This document shows positions 7,686-15,439 of a stretch of 23,467 nt of DNA, one piece after another. Position numbers and translations under genes: made by a program. The notes below the pieces were generated by a model, which was not told the DNA's origin, did not search any database, and saw only the letters and a program-made list of their open reading frames with translations. The number at the start of each line of letters is the position of its first letter. Positions within the stretch are counted from its first letter, which is position 1. The stretch comes from Alphaproteobacteria bacterium (GTDB lineage Bacteria > Pseudomonadota > Alphaproteobacteria > Puniceispirillales > UBA1172): NCBI GenBank assembly GCA_023259875.1, contig JALRFL010000013.1, positions 1 through 23,467 of the forward strand. Reading direction: 5' to 3'.

Positions 7686-8882
7686 ATGACAAAAGACCCC
7701 GTCTATCATCCAGATACCATTGCGGTTCGTGGAGGCTTGCAGCGATCTGAGTTTGATGAAACATCAGAAGCGCTTTATGTGACCTCTGGCTATGTTTATT
7801 CTTCCGCCGAAGAAGCGGCGGCCTCGTTTAATGGGGAAAAAGACCGCTTTGTTTATTCCCGATACAGCAACCCAACGGTGCGGATGCTGGAAAACCGCTT
7901 GGCACAGCTTGAGGGAGCAGAAGCCTGCCGCATGACGGCTTCTGGCATGGCGGCGGTATTTGCAACCATGGCAAGTTTGCTCAAGGCAGGTGACCGCGTG
8001 GTGGCAAGTCGCGCCTTGTTTGGGGCGTGTTATACGATTCTGACAGAAATCTTACCAAAATGGGGGATAACCACAGAATTGATTGATGGCACGGATATAG
8101 CGGCATGGGAGAAGGCCTTGTCGCAACCTGCCCAGATGGTTTTTGTGGAAACGCCATCTAACCCTTTGCTTGATCTGGTGGATTTAGAAGCGGTCAGCCA
8201 GCTTGCCCATAAGGCTGGCGCGTTAATGGTGGTTGATAATGTCTTTGCCACCCCATTAGGGCAGAAGCCATTAGCCTTGGGCGCGGATTTGGTGATTTAT
8301 TCCGCAACAAAGCATATGGATGGTCATGGTCGTGTTCTGGCTGGCGCGATCCTTGGTTCAAGTGATCTTGTTGATGATCCGATTTTTAAGTTTTTAAGCC
8401 GTACCGGCCCATCGCTTAGCCCGTTTAATGCGTGGGTGGTGATGAAATCTTTGGAAAGTATGCCTTATCGCGTGGATCGTATGGTGGCCTCGGCGCATCA
8501 TATCGCTCAATATTTGGAAACCCACTGTCCGGATATCAATGTGCATTACCCCTATCTGGAAAGTCATCCCCAATATGATTTGGCTAAACGCCAAATGAAA
8601 CATGGGGGAACGGTGGTGGCCTTTGAGGTGCCGGGGGGACAACAGGCCAGCTTTAGTTTTCTCAACCATCTCAAGCTGATTGATATTTCCAATAATCTGG
8701 GGGATGCCAAATCCCTGATATGTCATCCTTATACCACGACACATAGCGGCCTTGACGCTGATCAAAAACAGGAATTGGGCATATTTGAGGGGCATATCCG
8801 CCTATCGGTTGGACTTGAGCATCCCGATGATCTCATTGGTGACCTGATGGCGGCCTATGCGAGGCTGTCGGCCTCCGCCTAA
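7686..8882 (+). CDS. metZ: O-succinylhomoserine sulfhydrylase
   Basis: 398-residue PLP enzyme of the Cys/Met metabolism family that makes homocysteine directly from O-succinylhomoserine and sulfide in methionine synthesis. Visible marks include SGYVYSSAEEA near the N-terminus, YSRYSNPTV, the glycine-rich MTASGMAAVFATM, and the PLP lysine Lys209 in IYSATKHMDGHGRVL. The substrate-end motif is SLGDAKSLICHP-like (here NLGDAKSLICHPYTTTHSG), and the C-terminal segment is IRLSVGLEHPDDLIGDL. The opening HPDTIAVRGGLQRSEFDETS and overall wording match MetZ rather than cystathionine gamma-synthase or the longer MetY. The start lacks a strong ribosome site. The 62 bases upstream show no recognisable SAM riboswitch. 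Confidence 0.9.
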   Translation: MTKDPVYHPDTIAVRGGLQRSEFDETSEALYVTSGYVYSSAEEAAASFNGEKDRFVYSRYSNPTVRMLENRLAQLEGAEACRMTASGMAAVFATMASLLKAGDRVVASRALFGACYTILTEILPKWGITTELIDGTDIAAWEKALSQPAQMVFVETPSNPLLDLVDLEAVSQLAHKAGALMVVDNVFATPLGQKPLALGADLVIYSATKHMDGHGRVLAGAILGSSDLVDDPIFKFLSRTGPSLSPFNAWVVMKSLESMPYRVDRMVASAHHIAQYLETHCPDINVHYPYLESHPQYDLAKRQMKHGGTVVAFEVPGGQQASFSFLNHLKLIDISNNLGDAKSLICHPYTTTHSGLDADQKQELGIFEGHIRLSVGLEHPDDLIGDLMAAYARLSASA

Positions 8883-8911
8883 GTTTTGTTTTCCGTGTAG
8901 TCTTTTGATTC

Positions 8912-8950
8912 GGATCACTTTGCCAATTATGGCAATGGCACGAATGATCC
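8912..8950 (+). terminator. Nested hairpin downstream of metZ
   Basis: An outer pair GGATCA (8912-8917) and TGATCC (8945-8950) encloses a perfect inner hairpin, TTGCCA-ATTA-TGGCAA (8920-8935). It begins 30 bases after the metZ stop. There is no T-run, so intrinsic termination is not assured; a transcript-end stabiliser or protein-binding site are alternatives. Confidence 0.35.
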
Positions 8951-8980
8951 TGCTTTCAGAGGATTGCTTTTAGCCTTTGG

Positions 8981-8997
8981 CATCATATCAAATGATG
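8981..8997. promoter_or_regulatory. Perfect inverted repeat upstream of the subtilase gene
   Basis: CATCAT and ATGATG flank a 5-base spacer, 40 bases before the subtilase start. The size and symmetry suit a dimeric regulator's operator, but there is no second copy in the window to support it. Confidence 0.25.
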
Positions 8998-9037
8998 ACC
9001 TGCTTACCGATAATACCCTTTTTGGATAGGTCAGGTT

Positions 9038-11215
9038 ATGCAGGTTTTGAGAGTCATTCCCCGAAAGTCCCGTTTATTTTTCCTTCTTTTGGCTAGCACC
9101 ATATTATCCCAGCCCCTGCTTACAGCCTGTGGTGGTGGCGGCGGCGGTGGTGGTGGCAGCTTACCCCCGCCAAGCATTACTAGTCCACAAGGTGATGCTG
9201 GTTTTTATCCAGATAGTTCCTTTGCCCCGTTTTCATCATCTAGCAATGAATATGGCCGTTCCCCTAACCTGAATGCGATGGGTCTCAATCCTTATTATGA
9301 TATAGGGCTATCAGGATCAGGCGTATCAGTTGGTGTTCTTGACAGTGGCGTTGATAGCGAACATGAAGAATTAATCGGAAGGGTTGATGGCGGCGGGGAT
9401 TGGCAAGGCGCCACCAGAGGGCTTCAAGACCAGTTCGGGCACGGAACCCATGTTGCCAGTATTCTTGCGGCGGCGCGAAACGAACGCGGTATCCATGGGG
9501 TTGCCCCAGGCGCAGGGGTGGTGAGCTATCGGATTCTGGATGCTTTTGGCAAGTTTGGTAGCCAATCTGGAAATATCATGCTTCCCGCAATTCTAGGTGA
9601 CGCGGCATCAAGGCAATTGCCGGTGCTGAACAATTCATGGGCGTCGATTTATGAAATCAATGATATTGGCAAATCCACCCTTGATATCATTTTAGAACAA
9701 GAACTGCGCTCTTATCACGAGATCGCCAGACCAGATGGGCCGGTGATGGTATGGGCGGCCGGTAATGGCAGTGCCGAAGAGGTATCTATCCGAAGTGGTT
9801 TGCCTTATTTCTATCCTGATCTACGCCCGAATTGGTTGGCGGTGGTCGGTGTTGATGCTGATTTGCATGAACCGCGTTACACCAACCGATGTGGGGTTGC
9901 TCAAGCGTGGTGCATCACCGCGCCAGGTGGTGGTGATGATCAGTTTTCAGATGGTGTCTTTGCCGCGCTTCCCGGTGACAGTTATGGGCGCAAATCGGGA
10001 ACATCTATGGCGGCGCCCTTTGTGTCGGGATCATTGGCCTTGCTCTTAGAACGCTTCCCCAGCATGACACCGCGTCAAGCGGCGGCACGGCTTTTGGTAA
10101 CAGCGGATTACCGGGGGTTGGTCACGGCTGATGGCTGTACCATTGAGCGTTGCACCGAGGCAGATATGGCCGCTGTGTTTGGGCAGGGCTTGATCAATAT
10201 TCCTGATGCCTTGCAGCCTATTGGTGCTACTAGCGTTGAGATCAGCTCAAATTTTCGCCTACCTCTCCGTCAAAGCCTATTGGTAACCCCAGCGGTGCTT
10301 GGCGGTTCGGTGCAATCTGCCCTTGACGGGCGGGCAATGCTTGTCCGAGATAGTTTTGATAACGCGCCCTTCATGGTATCGCTTACCTCAATGCTCCCGA
10401 TCTCTGATTATCGTTATGCGGCGGTTCCTGCCATATTATGGGATCCCTCTGGTGATCATGCGCTAACAGGATTTCGTCTTGCCGCAACGGGAATGGCTCC
10501 GGTATCCTCCCGTCTCTCTGCACGGTTGACGGATATCAGCGCGGATACGGATGCGGATTGGGTTGGGTATGAAACCCGTTTTGGTGATCACAACGCGCAA
10601 GTGGTCATTAGCCCCGGCGTCAGACGACAAGTGGCGCATGGCATGATCTGGAGGGAAACAAACAACAGCCAAGGCTGGATTGGGGCAGGGGTGGATCACC
10701 TTGCCGATGTGCCTGATGGTTATGCTAAAGGGGCGTTTAATAGCGCCGCTTCATCGCATTGGGTATTTGCAGGGAATCAGTATAATTTTCAACGCTTCTC
10801 TGTTACGGCGGAGATGCTGTTTGGCGCGACACGCTTATCGCCAGACCATCCCGAACAGAGTTTATTGACAGAAATCGATTATCGTTTTGACGCTGCCCGG
10901 TTAGGGTTTGAGGCTCCACTTGGGGCAACAAGCCAGCTAGGGGTTGATCTGACGCTTCCGCCGGCGTTAAGGGATGGACGAATTACACTTCGTTTGCCGA
11001 TAGGTATAGATGTGCAACATGGGCAAACGCGGTTTCAGGATTATTCAGAAAGCCTAAGCATCCATGATCGTGAAAAAAGATTGGGCGTATCCTTCACCCA
11101 TCAATCTACACATTCCCTTAACCTCTATGCGGCCGTTGGGATAAGCCTGAATGACGGCCATCAGAAAGGCAAGTCCCGTCAATCAGCGGCTTTTGGTTTA
11201 AGAAAACGGTTTTGA
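9038..11215 (+). CDS. Surface-anchored subtilisin-like serine protease (S8, NalP/SphB1-like) with lipobox
   Basis: 725 residues. A signal sequence ends in the lipobox LTAC with Cys31, followed by nine glycines (32-40) and a Pro-rich tether, so a lipoprotein on a flexible leash is predicted. The subtilase domain (about 75-395) has the complete triad: Asp102 (VLDSGVD), His135 (FGHGTHVAS), Ser323 (GTSMAAPF), and oxyanion Asn243 (AAGNG). Cys285/Cys292 in RCGVAQAWC and the phrase GQGLINIPDALQPIG resemble secreted proteases of the NalP/SphB1 autotransporter group; Cys367/Cys372 form a second close pair. The last ~330 residues are beta-rich and end in LRKRF, with a C-terminal Phe as in outer-membrane barrels. 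They could be an autotransporter barrel or a Slam-recognised domain. A Slam-like gene follows 99 bases on. Protease call is firm; export route is inference. Confidence 0.85.
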   Translation: MQVLRVIPRKSRLFFLLLASTILSQPLLTACGGGGGGGGGSLPPPSITSPQGDAGFYPDSSFAPFSSSSNEYGRSPNLNAMGLNPYYDIGLSGSGVSVGVLDSGVDSEHEELIGRVDGGGDWQGATRGLQDQFGHGTHVASILAAARNERGIHGVAPGAGVVSYRILDAFGKFGSQSGNIMLPAILGDAASRQLPVLNNSWASIYEINDIGKSTLDIILEQELRSYHEIARPDGPVMVWAAGNGSAEEVSIRSGLPYFYPDLRPNWLAVVGVDADLHEPRYTNRCGVAQAWCITAPGGGDDQFSDGVFAALPGDSYGRKSGTSMAAPFVSGSLALLLERFPSMTPRQAAARLLVTADYRGLVTADGCTIERCTEADMAAVFGQGLINIPDALQPIGATSVEISSNFRLPLRQSLLVTPAVLGGSVQSALDGRAMLVRDSFDNAPFMVSLTSMLPISDYRYAAVPAILWDPSGDHALTGFRLAATGMAPVSSRLSARLTDISADTDADWVGYETRFGDHNAQVVISPGVRRQVAHGMIWRETNNSQGWIGAGVDHLADVPDGYAKGAFNSAASSHWVFAGNQYNFQRFSVTAEMLFGATRLSPDHPEQSLLTEIDYRFDAARLGFEAPLGATSQLGVDLTLPPALRDGRITLRLPIGIDVQHGQTRFQDYSESLSIHDREKRLGVSFTHQSTHSLNLYAAVGISLNDGHQKGKSRQSAAFGLRKRF

Positions 11216-11253
11216 ACTTGATAGGGATAAAGATGGGGTGCTGGTGCTGATGA

Positions 11254-11298
11254 GGTAATGATTTTATTCTTCCTGTTAAGCCAATATTAACTATTACC
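11254..11298 (+). other. Nested inverted repeat in the leader of the Slam-like gene
   Basis: GGTAAT (11254-11259) pairs with ATTACC (11293-11298), enclosing GTTAA (11275-11279) and TTAAC (11287-11291). The right arm ends 16 bases before the ATG, which itself has no clear ribosome site. The AT-rich arms make this a weak structure. Confidence 0.2.
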
Positions 11299-11314
11299 AT
11301 GTAAAACAATAACC

Positions 11315-12673
11315 ATGATCAGAGGGTTATTTTGCTCATCTGTTGTTATGTTGGCTCTAATAATAGGAACACCAGCTAAGCCATCAGATCTGCTGTCAGC
11401 AGAAATGGACAGTAAAGCGTTTGTTTCTGAAAATCATGATCGCATTTTAACCGATGACCAGTTGCTGGTACGGGCGGTCATCCTACTGCGCCTTGATGGG
11501 CATTACGATGAGGCGCTAACCTTGATCAAGGATGCTGAACAACACCGTGCTTTATCGCGGCGGGTTCGGTATGAACAGGCCTTGATCTATGTTGTCACAG
11601 GTCGCTGTGATATGGCGCAACCGTATTTCCAAGTGCTTGCAGAAGCTGGCAGGCAGGACTGGATCGCCGAAGATAGCCGAAAGTTTAACCGCCAATGTGG
11701 GGTCGCCGCCAACTCGCCATGGTCGTTTGAAATCGCGATCGGATATGATAACAATCTCGCCGCCTCGTTGCCGGTGCAAGTGGTCAGAGCAGAAGATGGC
11801 TCAGAATTAGCAAAACGGATACATGACATCGAAGCCAGTGTCAGTGGCATCACCATTGATGATCGGTTCACCCTTGGCACACCCACAGTGAAAGGCTGGT
11901 TCGTTGATGCCATGGCGAATATAGATCACAGCATCTTTCATCAGAACACCCAATATCGTGGTGAGATCACCGCCTCACGGCGATTGACCCAGCCTCAAGG
12001 ATATGATCGCCGGGGGATTGGTATGATCTTTGATGTGATCCGGCGTCAATCTTGGGGCGTGATGCGAACGCGCCTCCGTGGGCAGCGTCTGGTGGTAAGC
12101 ACTGGTGAGAACATAACCTCGCAAATTCATGATTTAGGGGGAATAGAGCAAATTGTGATCTTTCCTCTAACCCAAGGCATTGATGCCAGCGTGGATATCA
12201 CCACCAGCACCGAATGGTATCCGCCTCAGCATGATCGCAGACGACAAGAACAAGGGTTGCGTTTGGGCCTGATCCATCAGGTGTTACCTCAGTATCGGGA
12301 TCAGACTAGCATCCTTAGCGGCTGGCACATTGACGCAATTTATAGGCGTCATCTTACGGTGCCGGTATATTTTAGCTCGCATCGTTATGGGGTTAATGGC
12401 GGTATGCAATTCCGCTTTCCCGAAACAGAAAACAGGATGTGGCTGGTGTTAGGGATTGAGCGTGAACGCCTCACCTATTCGCGACCATGGCGGCGTGATC
12501 CCCATGATATTTGGCATCATACGGCTAAACTTACCTTTGCGCCCTCATCCTTGTCCAAATATGGTCTTAAGCTGGAAATTAACGCCACTTCATCACAATC
12601 AAAAGACCCCTTTGATCGGCAGAACAATCTGGCTTTTGCCCTGCGTTACCAGTGGGATGATACGAAATGGTAA
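11315..12673 (+). CDS. TPR plus beta-barrel outer-membrane protein, Slam-like (DUF560)
   Basis: 452 residues. A signal peptide (hydrophobic 5-18, probable cleavage after TPA near residue 21) is followed by a helical repeat region at about 45-130. That region has TPR-like wording: a hydrophobic RAVILLRLDGHYDEALTLI, then RYEQALIYVVTGRCDMAQPYF. From Trp136 (SPWSFEIAIGYDNNLAAS) the sequence turns into alternating polar/hydrophobic strands to a C-terminal Trp. The motif W....IGYD.N is the entry to the barrel of surface lipoprotein assembly modifiers (Slam), which move lipoproteins to the cell surface. Length and domain order fit Slam. Two cysteines in the TPR part (98, 128) could form a disulfide. 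Its placement directly after a lipobox-bearing protease suggests that protease as client (inference). A generic TPR-barrel protein is the alternative. Confidence 0.65.
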   Translation: MIRGLFCSSVVMLALIIGTPAKPSDLLSAEMDSKAFVSENHDRILTDDQLLVRAVILLRLDGHYDEALTLIKDAEQHRALSRRVRYEQALIYVVTGRCDMAQPYFQVLAEAGRQDWIAEDSRKFNRQCGVAANSPWSFEIAIGYDNNLAASLPVQVVRAEDGSELAKRIHDIEASVSGITIDDRFTLGTPTVKGWFVDAMANIDHSIFHQNTQYRGEITASRRLTQPQGYDRRGIGMIFDVIRRQSWGVMRTRLRGQRLVVSTGENITSQIHDLGGIEQIVIFPLTQGIDASVDITTSTEWYPPQHDRRRQEQGLRLGLIHQVLPQYRDQTSILSGWHIDAIYRRHLTVPVYFSSHRYGVNGGMQFRFPETENRMWLVLGIERERLTYSRPWRRDPHDIWHHTAKLTFAPSSLSKYGLKLEINATSSQSKDPFDRQNNLAFALRYQWDDTKW

Positions 12674-12810
12674 AAAATTAATCAAAAAAAGCAGTAGGCA
12701 AACTTGCGAATTTGAGTATTATAGTACTCAATGTTGATAAACCTTTTATTTTTACGGCAGTGTGTTCCCCCGTTAGTCAGCAGATATATGCCATATTCAT
12801 GGAGGAACTC
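12674..12810. other. Leader region of the LuxR-type regulator gene
   Basis: This AT-rich 137-base gap carries the perfect inverted repeat listed separately and a T-rich stretch at about 12745-12753. An upstream in-frame start at 12712 exists but falls inside the inverted repeat, and the good ribosome site GGAGG is at 12801-12805. Most of the gap is therefore untranslated. Confidence 0.5.
12712..12731. promoter_or_regulatory. Perfect 7+7 inverted repeat, candidate operator
   Basis: TTGAGTA and TACTCAA flank a 6-base AT-rich spacer, giving a 20-bp dyad 80 bases before the regulator's start. The size suits a homodimeric helix-turn-helix protein, so autoregulation by the LuxR-type product is a natural guess. 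As RNA it would be a 7-bp AT-rich hairpin without an adjacent T-run, so a terminator for the gene before it is less likely. Confidence 0.4.
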
Positions 12811-13446
12811 ATGGACATTATCCTTGCTTACGCCAATGTATTTTCACGAGACCTGATCATTGAAGAATCCCTTCAGCGTGATGAAACCATGGAAATACAT
12901 CCCGCAAACCGCATCAGTGAAGTGACAGCGCTGATTAATCGCGGCATTTCTCCGGGTCTGATTATCTTGGATTCGGGATTACCAGATATGAAAGGCCTGT
13001 CGGGACTAACCCGAATTCTTGAAATCACGCGCCGTGAGGTTCCTGTTGCCGTCATGGGTTCCCCTACAAGCAGTTCAGAAATGCGCATGGTGCTAGAAGC
13101 TGGCGCAATGGGGTATATTCCAAAAAATATTGGGATAAGAGCATTTTTTAGCTCACTTACCTTGATGATCGAAGGTCAAATTTTCATGCCGCAGGAAACC
13201 AGTTTTCCGCAAGGTGAGAAAAACTTTCTGCCTGTTAATGACCTGACTGGCAGGGAATTGGATATGCTTTCCGGCTTACTGGCAGGACAGTCAGACAAGG
13301 AAATTGCTATCAAATACGGCATCGCGCTTGTAACCGTAAAGCATCATCTCAAAAGCTTGCGCAGTAAGCTTGGAGCAAAAAATCGTACCCATGCGGTTTG
13401 CCGTGCGATTGAACTTGGGCTGACACAGCAAGCCTCAGAGGGCTGA
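12811..13446 (+). CDS. LuxR/NarL-family regulator with degenerate receiver domain
   Basis: 211-residue protein with a receiver-like domain (1-125) and a C-terminal LuxR helix-turn-helix (about 145-205). The latter begins LTGRELDMLSGLLAGQSDKEIA and contains VTVKHHLKSLRSKLGAKNRTHA. The receiver keeps the phospho-acceptor Asp54 (LDSGLPDMKG) and the Lys in YIPKN. The N-terminal acidic pair that binds metal is missing (ILAYAN replaces the usual IADDH), and the switch Ser/Thr appears to be Gly (VMGSP). Such receivers often work without phosphorylation. Start at 12811 is chosen because GGAGG lies 5 bases upstream; an ATG at 12799 overlaps that site. No kinase gene is adjacent. Upstream are the Slam-like and protease genes, which it may control; acs converges from the other side with 10 bases between. 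Target is unknown. Confidence 0.85.
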   Translation: MDIILAYANVFSRDLIIEESLQRDETMEIHPANRISEVTALINRGISPGLIILDSGLPDMKGLSGLTRILEITRREVPVAVMGSPTSSSEMRMVLEAGAMGYIPKNIGIRAFFSSLTLMIEGQIFMPQETSFPQGEKNFLPVNDLTGRELDMLSGLLAGQSDKEIAIKYGIALVTVKHHLKSLRSKLGAKNRTHAVCRAIELGLTQQASEG

Positions 13447-13456
13447 TGCCTAAAGG

Positions 13457-15403
13457 CTAGCCTTTGTTAGGACGATTAGCTACCAGATCATCCACCACCG
13501 CCGGATCAGCGAGGGTGGATGTATCCCCAAGACTGTCAATTTCGTTTGAGGCAATCTTGCGCAATATCCGCCGCATAATTTTCCCTGAACGCGTCTTAGG
13601 CAGGCCGGGGGCCCACTGCAAAATATCTGGTGTTGCGATAGGCCCGATTTCTTTGCGCACCCATTGCTTCAGCTCTTGCATCAGCGCATCATCCCCTTCA
13701 AGTCCAGCAAGTAAAGTGACATAGGCATAAATCCCCTGCCCCTTAATATCATGCGGATAACCCACCACAGCGGCTTCGGCCACTTTGGCATGCGCAACCA
13801 GCGCGGATTCGACCTCTGCTGTACCCATGCGGTGACCAGAGACATTAATCACATCATCCACTCGCCCGGTGATCCAGTAATAACCGTCTTCATCCCTTCG
13901 GCATCCATCACCTGTGAAATACCGCCCGGGAAAAGTGGTGAAATAAGTGGATATGAAACGCTCATGATCCCCATAAACGGTGCGCATTTGTCCAGGCCAA
14001 GACTGATCAATACAGAGATTGCCCGAAGTGGCTCCATCAAGGGGGTTGTTGTCGTTATCTACCAACACGGGCTTTATGCCAAAAAATGGCCGTGTTGCTG
14101 ATCCGGGTTTCAGAGGTGTAGCCCCCGGCAGAGGCGTGATCATAATACCGCCAGTTTCGGTTTGCCACCATGTATCCACAATGGGGCATCGGCTTTCACC
14201 AACAATTTCATGATACCACATCCATGCCTCTGGATTGATAGGCTCTCCCACTGATCCCAGAGTTTTAAGAGATGACCGGTCATAACGCGTGACATAGTCA
14301 TTTCCCTCACGCATTAAGGCGCGGATGGCGGTTGGCGCGGTATAAAAGGTATTCACTTTATGTTTTTCTACCACTTCCCAGAAACGGCCAGCATCCGGAT
14401 AGCTAGGCACACCTTCAAAAATGACGCCAGTTGCCCCCATGGCTAAGGGGCCATAAACGATATAACTGTGTCCGGTTACCCAGCCCACATCCGCCGTGCA
14501 CCAGTAAATATCACCCGGTTGATAATCAAAAACATACTTAAAGGTCAGGCTAGCATAAACCATATAGCCGCCCGTGGTATGAAGCACACCTTTTGGCTTT
14601 CCTGTCGATCCTGAGGTATAGAGAATGAACATCGGGTCTTCGGCACCAACCTCGGCAGGGGGGCAATCTGCAGACACCTTGGCCAATTCCTCATGATACC
14701 AGTAATCCCTTCCGTCATGCCATGCAATCTGTCCGCCCGTGCGTTTGACCACAATCACCGTTTGGCAATCTGGGCATTGTTCAAGGGCTTTGTCTGTATT
14801 GGCCTTAAGTGGAATGGTTTTGCCGCCGCGCACACCTTCATCTGCGGTAATCACAAACGCAGATTTGCAATCCAGAATCCGGCCAGCCAGAGAATCTGGC
14901 GAAAAGCCGCCAAAGACAACCGAATGGATAGCCCCAATGCGAACCACCGCAAGCATCGCCACCACGGCTTCAACGACCATGGGCATATAGATAGTGACGC
15001 GGTCACCAGCCTTGACCCCACGATCTTTAAGCACATTCGCCAGCCGGCAGACCTCTTCGTGCAATTCCCTGTAAGTCACATGGCGGCTAACTGAGGGATC
15101 ATCACCTTCAAAAATCAGCGCGGTTTGATCACCTCGGGTTTCCAGATGCCGATCAAGACAGTTGGCGCTGGCATTCAGCGTGCCATCTTCGTACCATTTA
15201 ATGCTCAAGGATTTGGCATCATAGGTGGTGTTCTGAACGCGCGTGAAAGGTTTTATCCAATCGATCTGCTGACGCCCAATATCGCCCCAAAACCCTTCAG
15301 GGTCTTCGATAGAGCGGTTATACATGGCTTGATAGCCATCATTATCAATCAAGGCGCTTTTGGCACGGGCTGGTGTTGGTGGAAACAGATGTTGCTCAGA
15401 CAT
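13457..15403 (-). CDS. acs: Acetyl-CoA synthetase
   Basis: 648-residue AMP-forming acetate:CoA ligase, which activates acetate through acetyl-AMP. The adenylating-enzyme motifs appear in order: YTSGSTGKPKGVLHTTGGY (P-loop), WWQTETGG, GDGCRRDEDGYYWITGR with the hinge Asp-containing TGRVDDVINVSGHRMG, and PKTRSGKIMRRILR. Lys608 in the last motif is the catalytic lysine whose acetylation controls Acs in other bacteria. The frame is open to 15430, but the ATG at 15403 has AGAGG six bases upstream and gives the usual family length and MSEQ opening. The gene is convergent with the LuxR-type regulator and lies downstream of recX on the same strand, separated by 107 bases with its own candidate promoter. 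Confidence 0.95.
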   Translation of the reverse strand: MSEQHLFPPTPARAKSALIDNDGYQAMYNRSIEDPEGFWGDIGRQQIDWIKPFTRVQNTTYDAKSLSIKWYEDGTLNASANCLDRHLETRGDQTALIFEGDDPSVSRHVTYRELHEEVCRLANVLKDRGVKAGDRVTIYMPMVVEAVVAMLAVVRIGAIHSVVFGGFSPDSLAGRILDCKSAFVITADEGVRGGKTIPLKANTDKALEQCPDCQTVIVVKRTGGQIAWHDGRDYWYHEELAKVSADCPPAEVGAEDPMFILYTSGSTGKPKGVLHTTGGYMVYASLTFKYVFDYQPGDIYWCTADVGWVTGHSYIVYGPLAMGATGVIFEGVPSYPDAGRFWEVVEKHKVNTFYTAPTAIRALMREGNDYVTRYDRSSLKTLGSVGEPINPEAWMWYHEIVGESRCPIVDTWWQTETGGIMITPLPGATPLKPGSATRPFFGIKPVLVDNDNNPLDGATSGNLCIDQSWPGQMRTVYGDHERFISTYFTTFPGRYFTGDGCRRDEDGYYWITGRVDDVINVSGHRMGTAEVESALVAHAKVAEAAVVGYPHDIKGQGIYAYVTLLAGLEGDDALMQELKQWVRKEIGPIATPDILQWAPGLPKTRSGKIMRRILRKIASNEIDSLGDTSTLADPAVVDDLVANRPNKG

Positions 15404-15439
15404 AATACCCTCTTCGTTAATCGCATTCAAAGCGTTCTA

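Larger units (their letters stand above)
8883..9037. other. Intergenic region with three inverted repeats between metZ and the protease gene
   Basis: This 155-base gap contains a nested pair of inverted repeats (8912-8950) and a separate perfect one (8981-8997), listed individually. It probably contains the metZ 3' end signal and the promoter and control sites of the surface protease. I could not pick a promoter with confidence. Confidence 0.4.

Noticed and set aside
9128..9160. Phase-variable homopolymer in the protease gene
   Set aside because: The glycine run uses mixed GGT/GGC codons rather than a long G or C tract, so frame-shifting slippage of the neisserial type is not expected.
13447..13470. 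Bidirectional terminator between the LuxR-type gene and acs
   Set aside because: AAAGGCTAGCCTTT (13452-13465) is a perfect palindrome, but as RNA it would have only a five-base stem after allowing for a loop, and no T-run follows on either strand.
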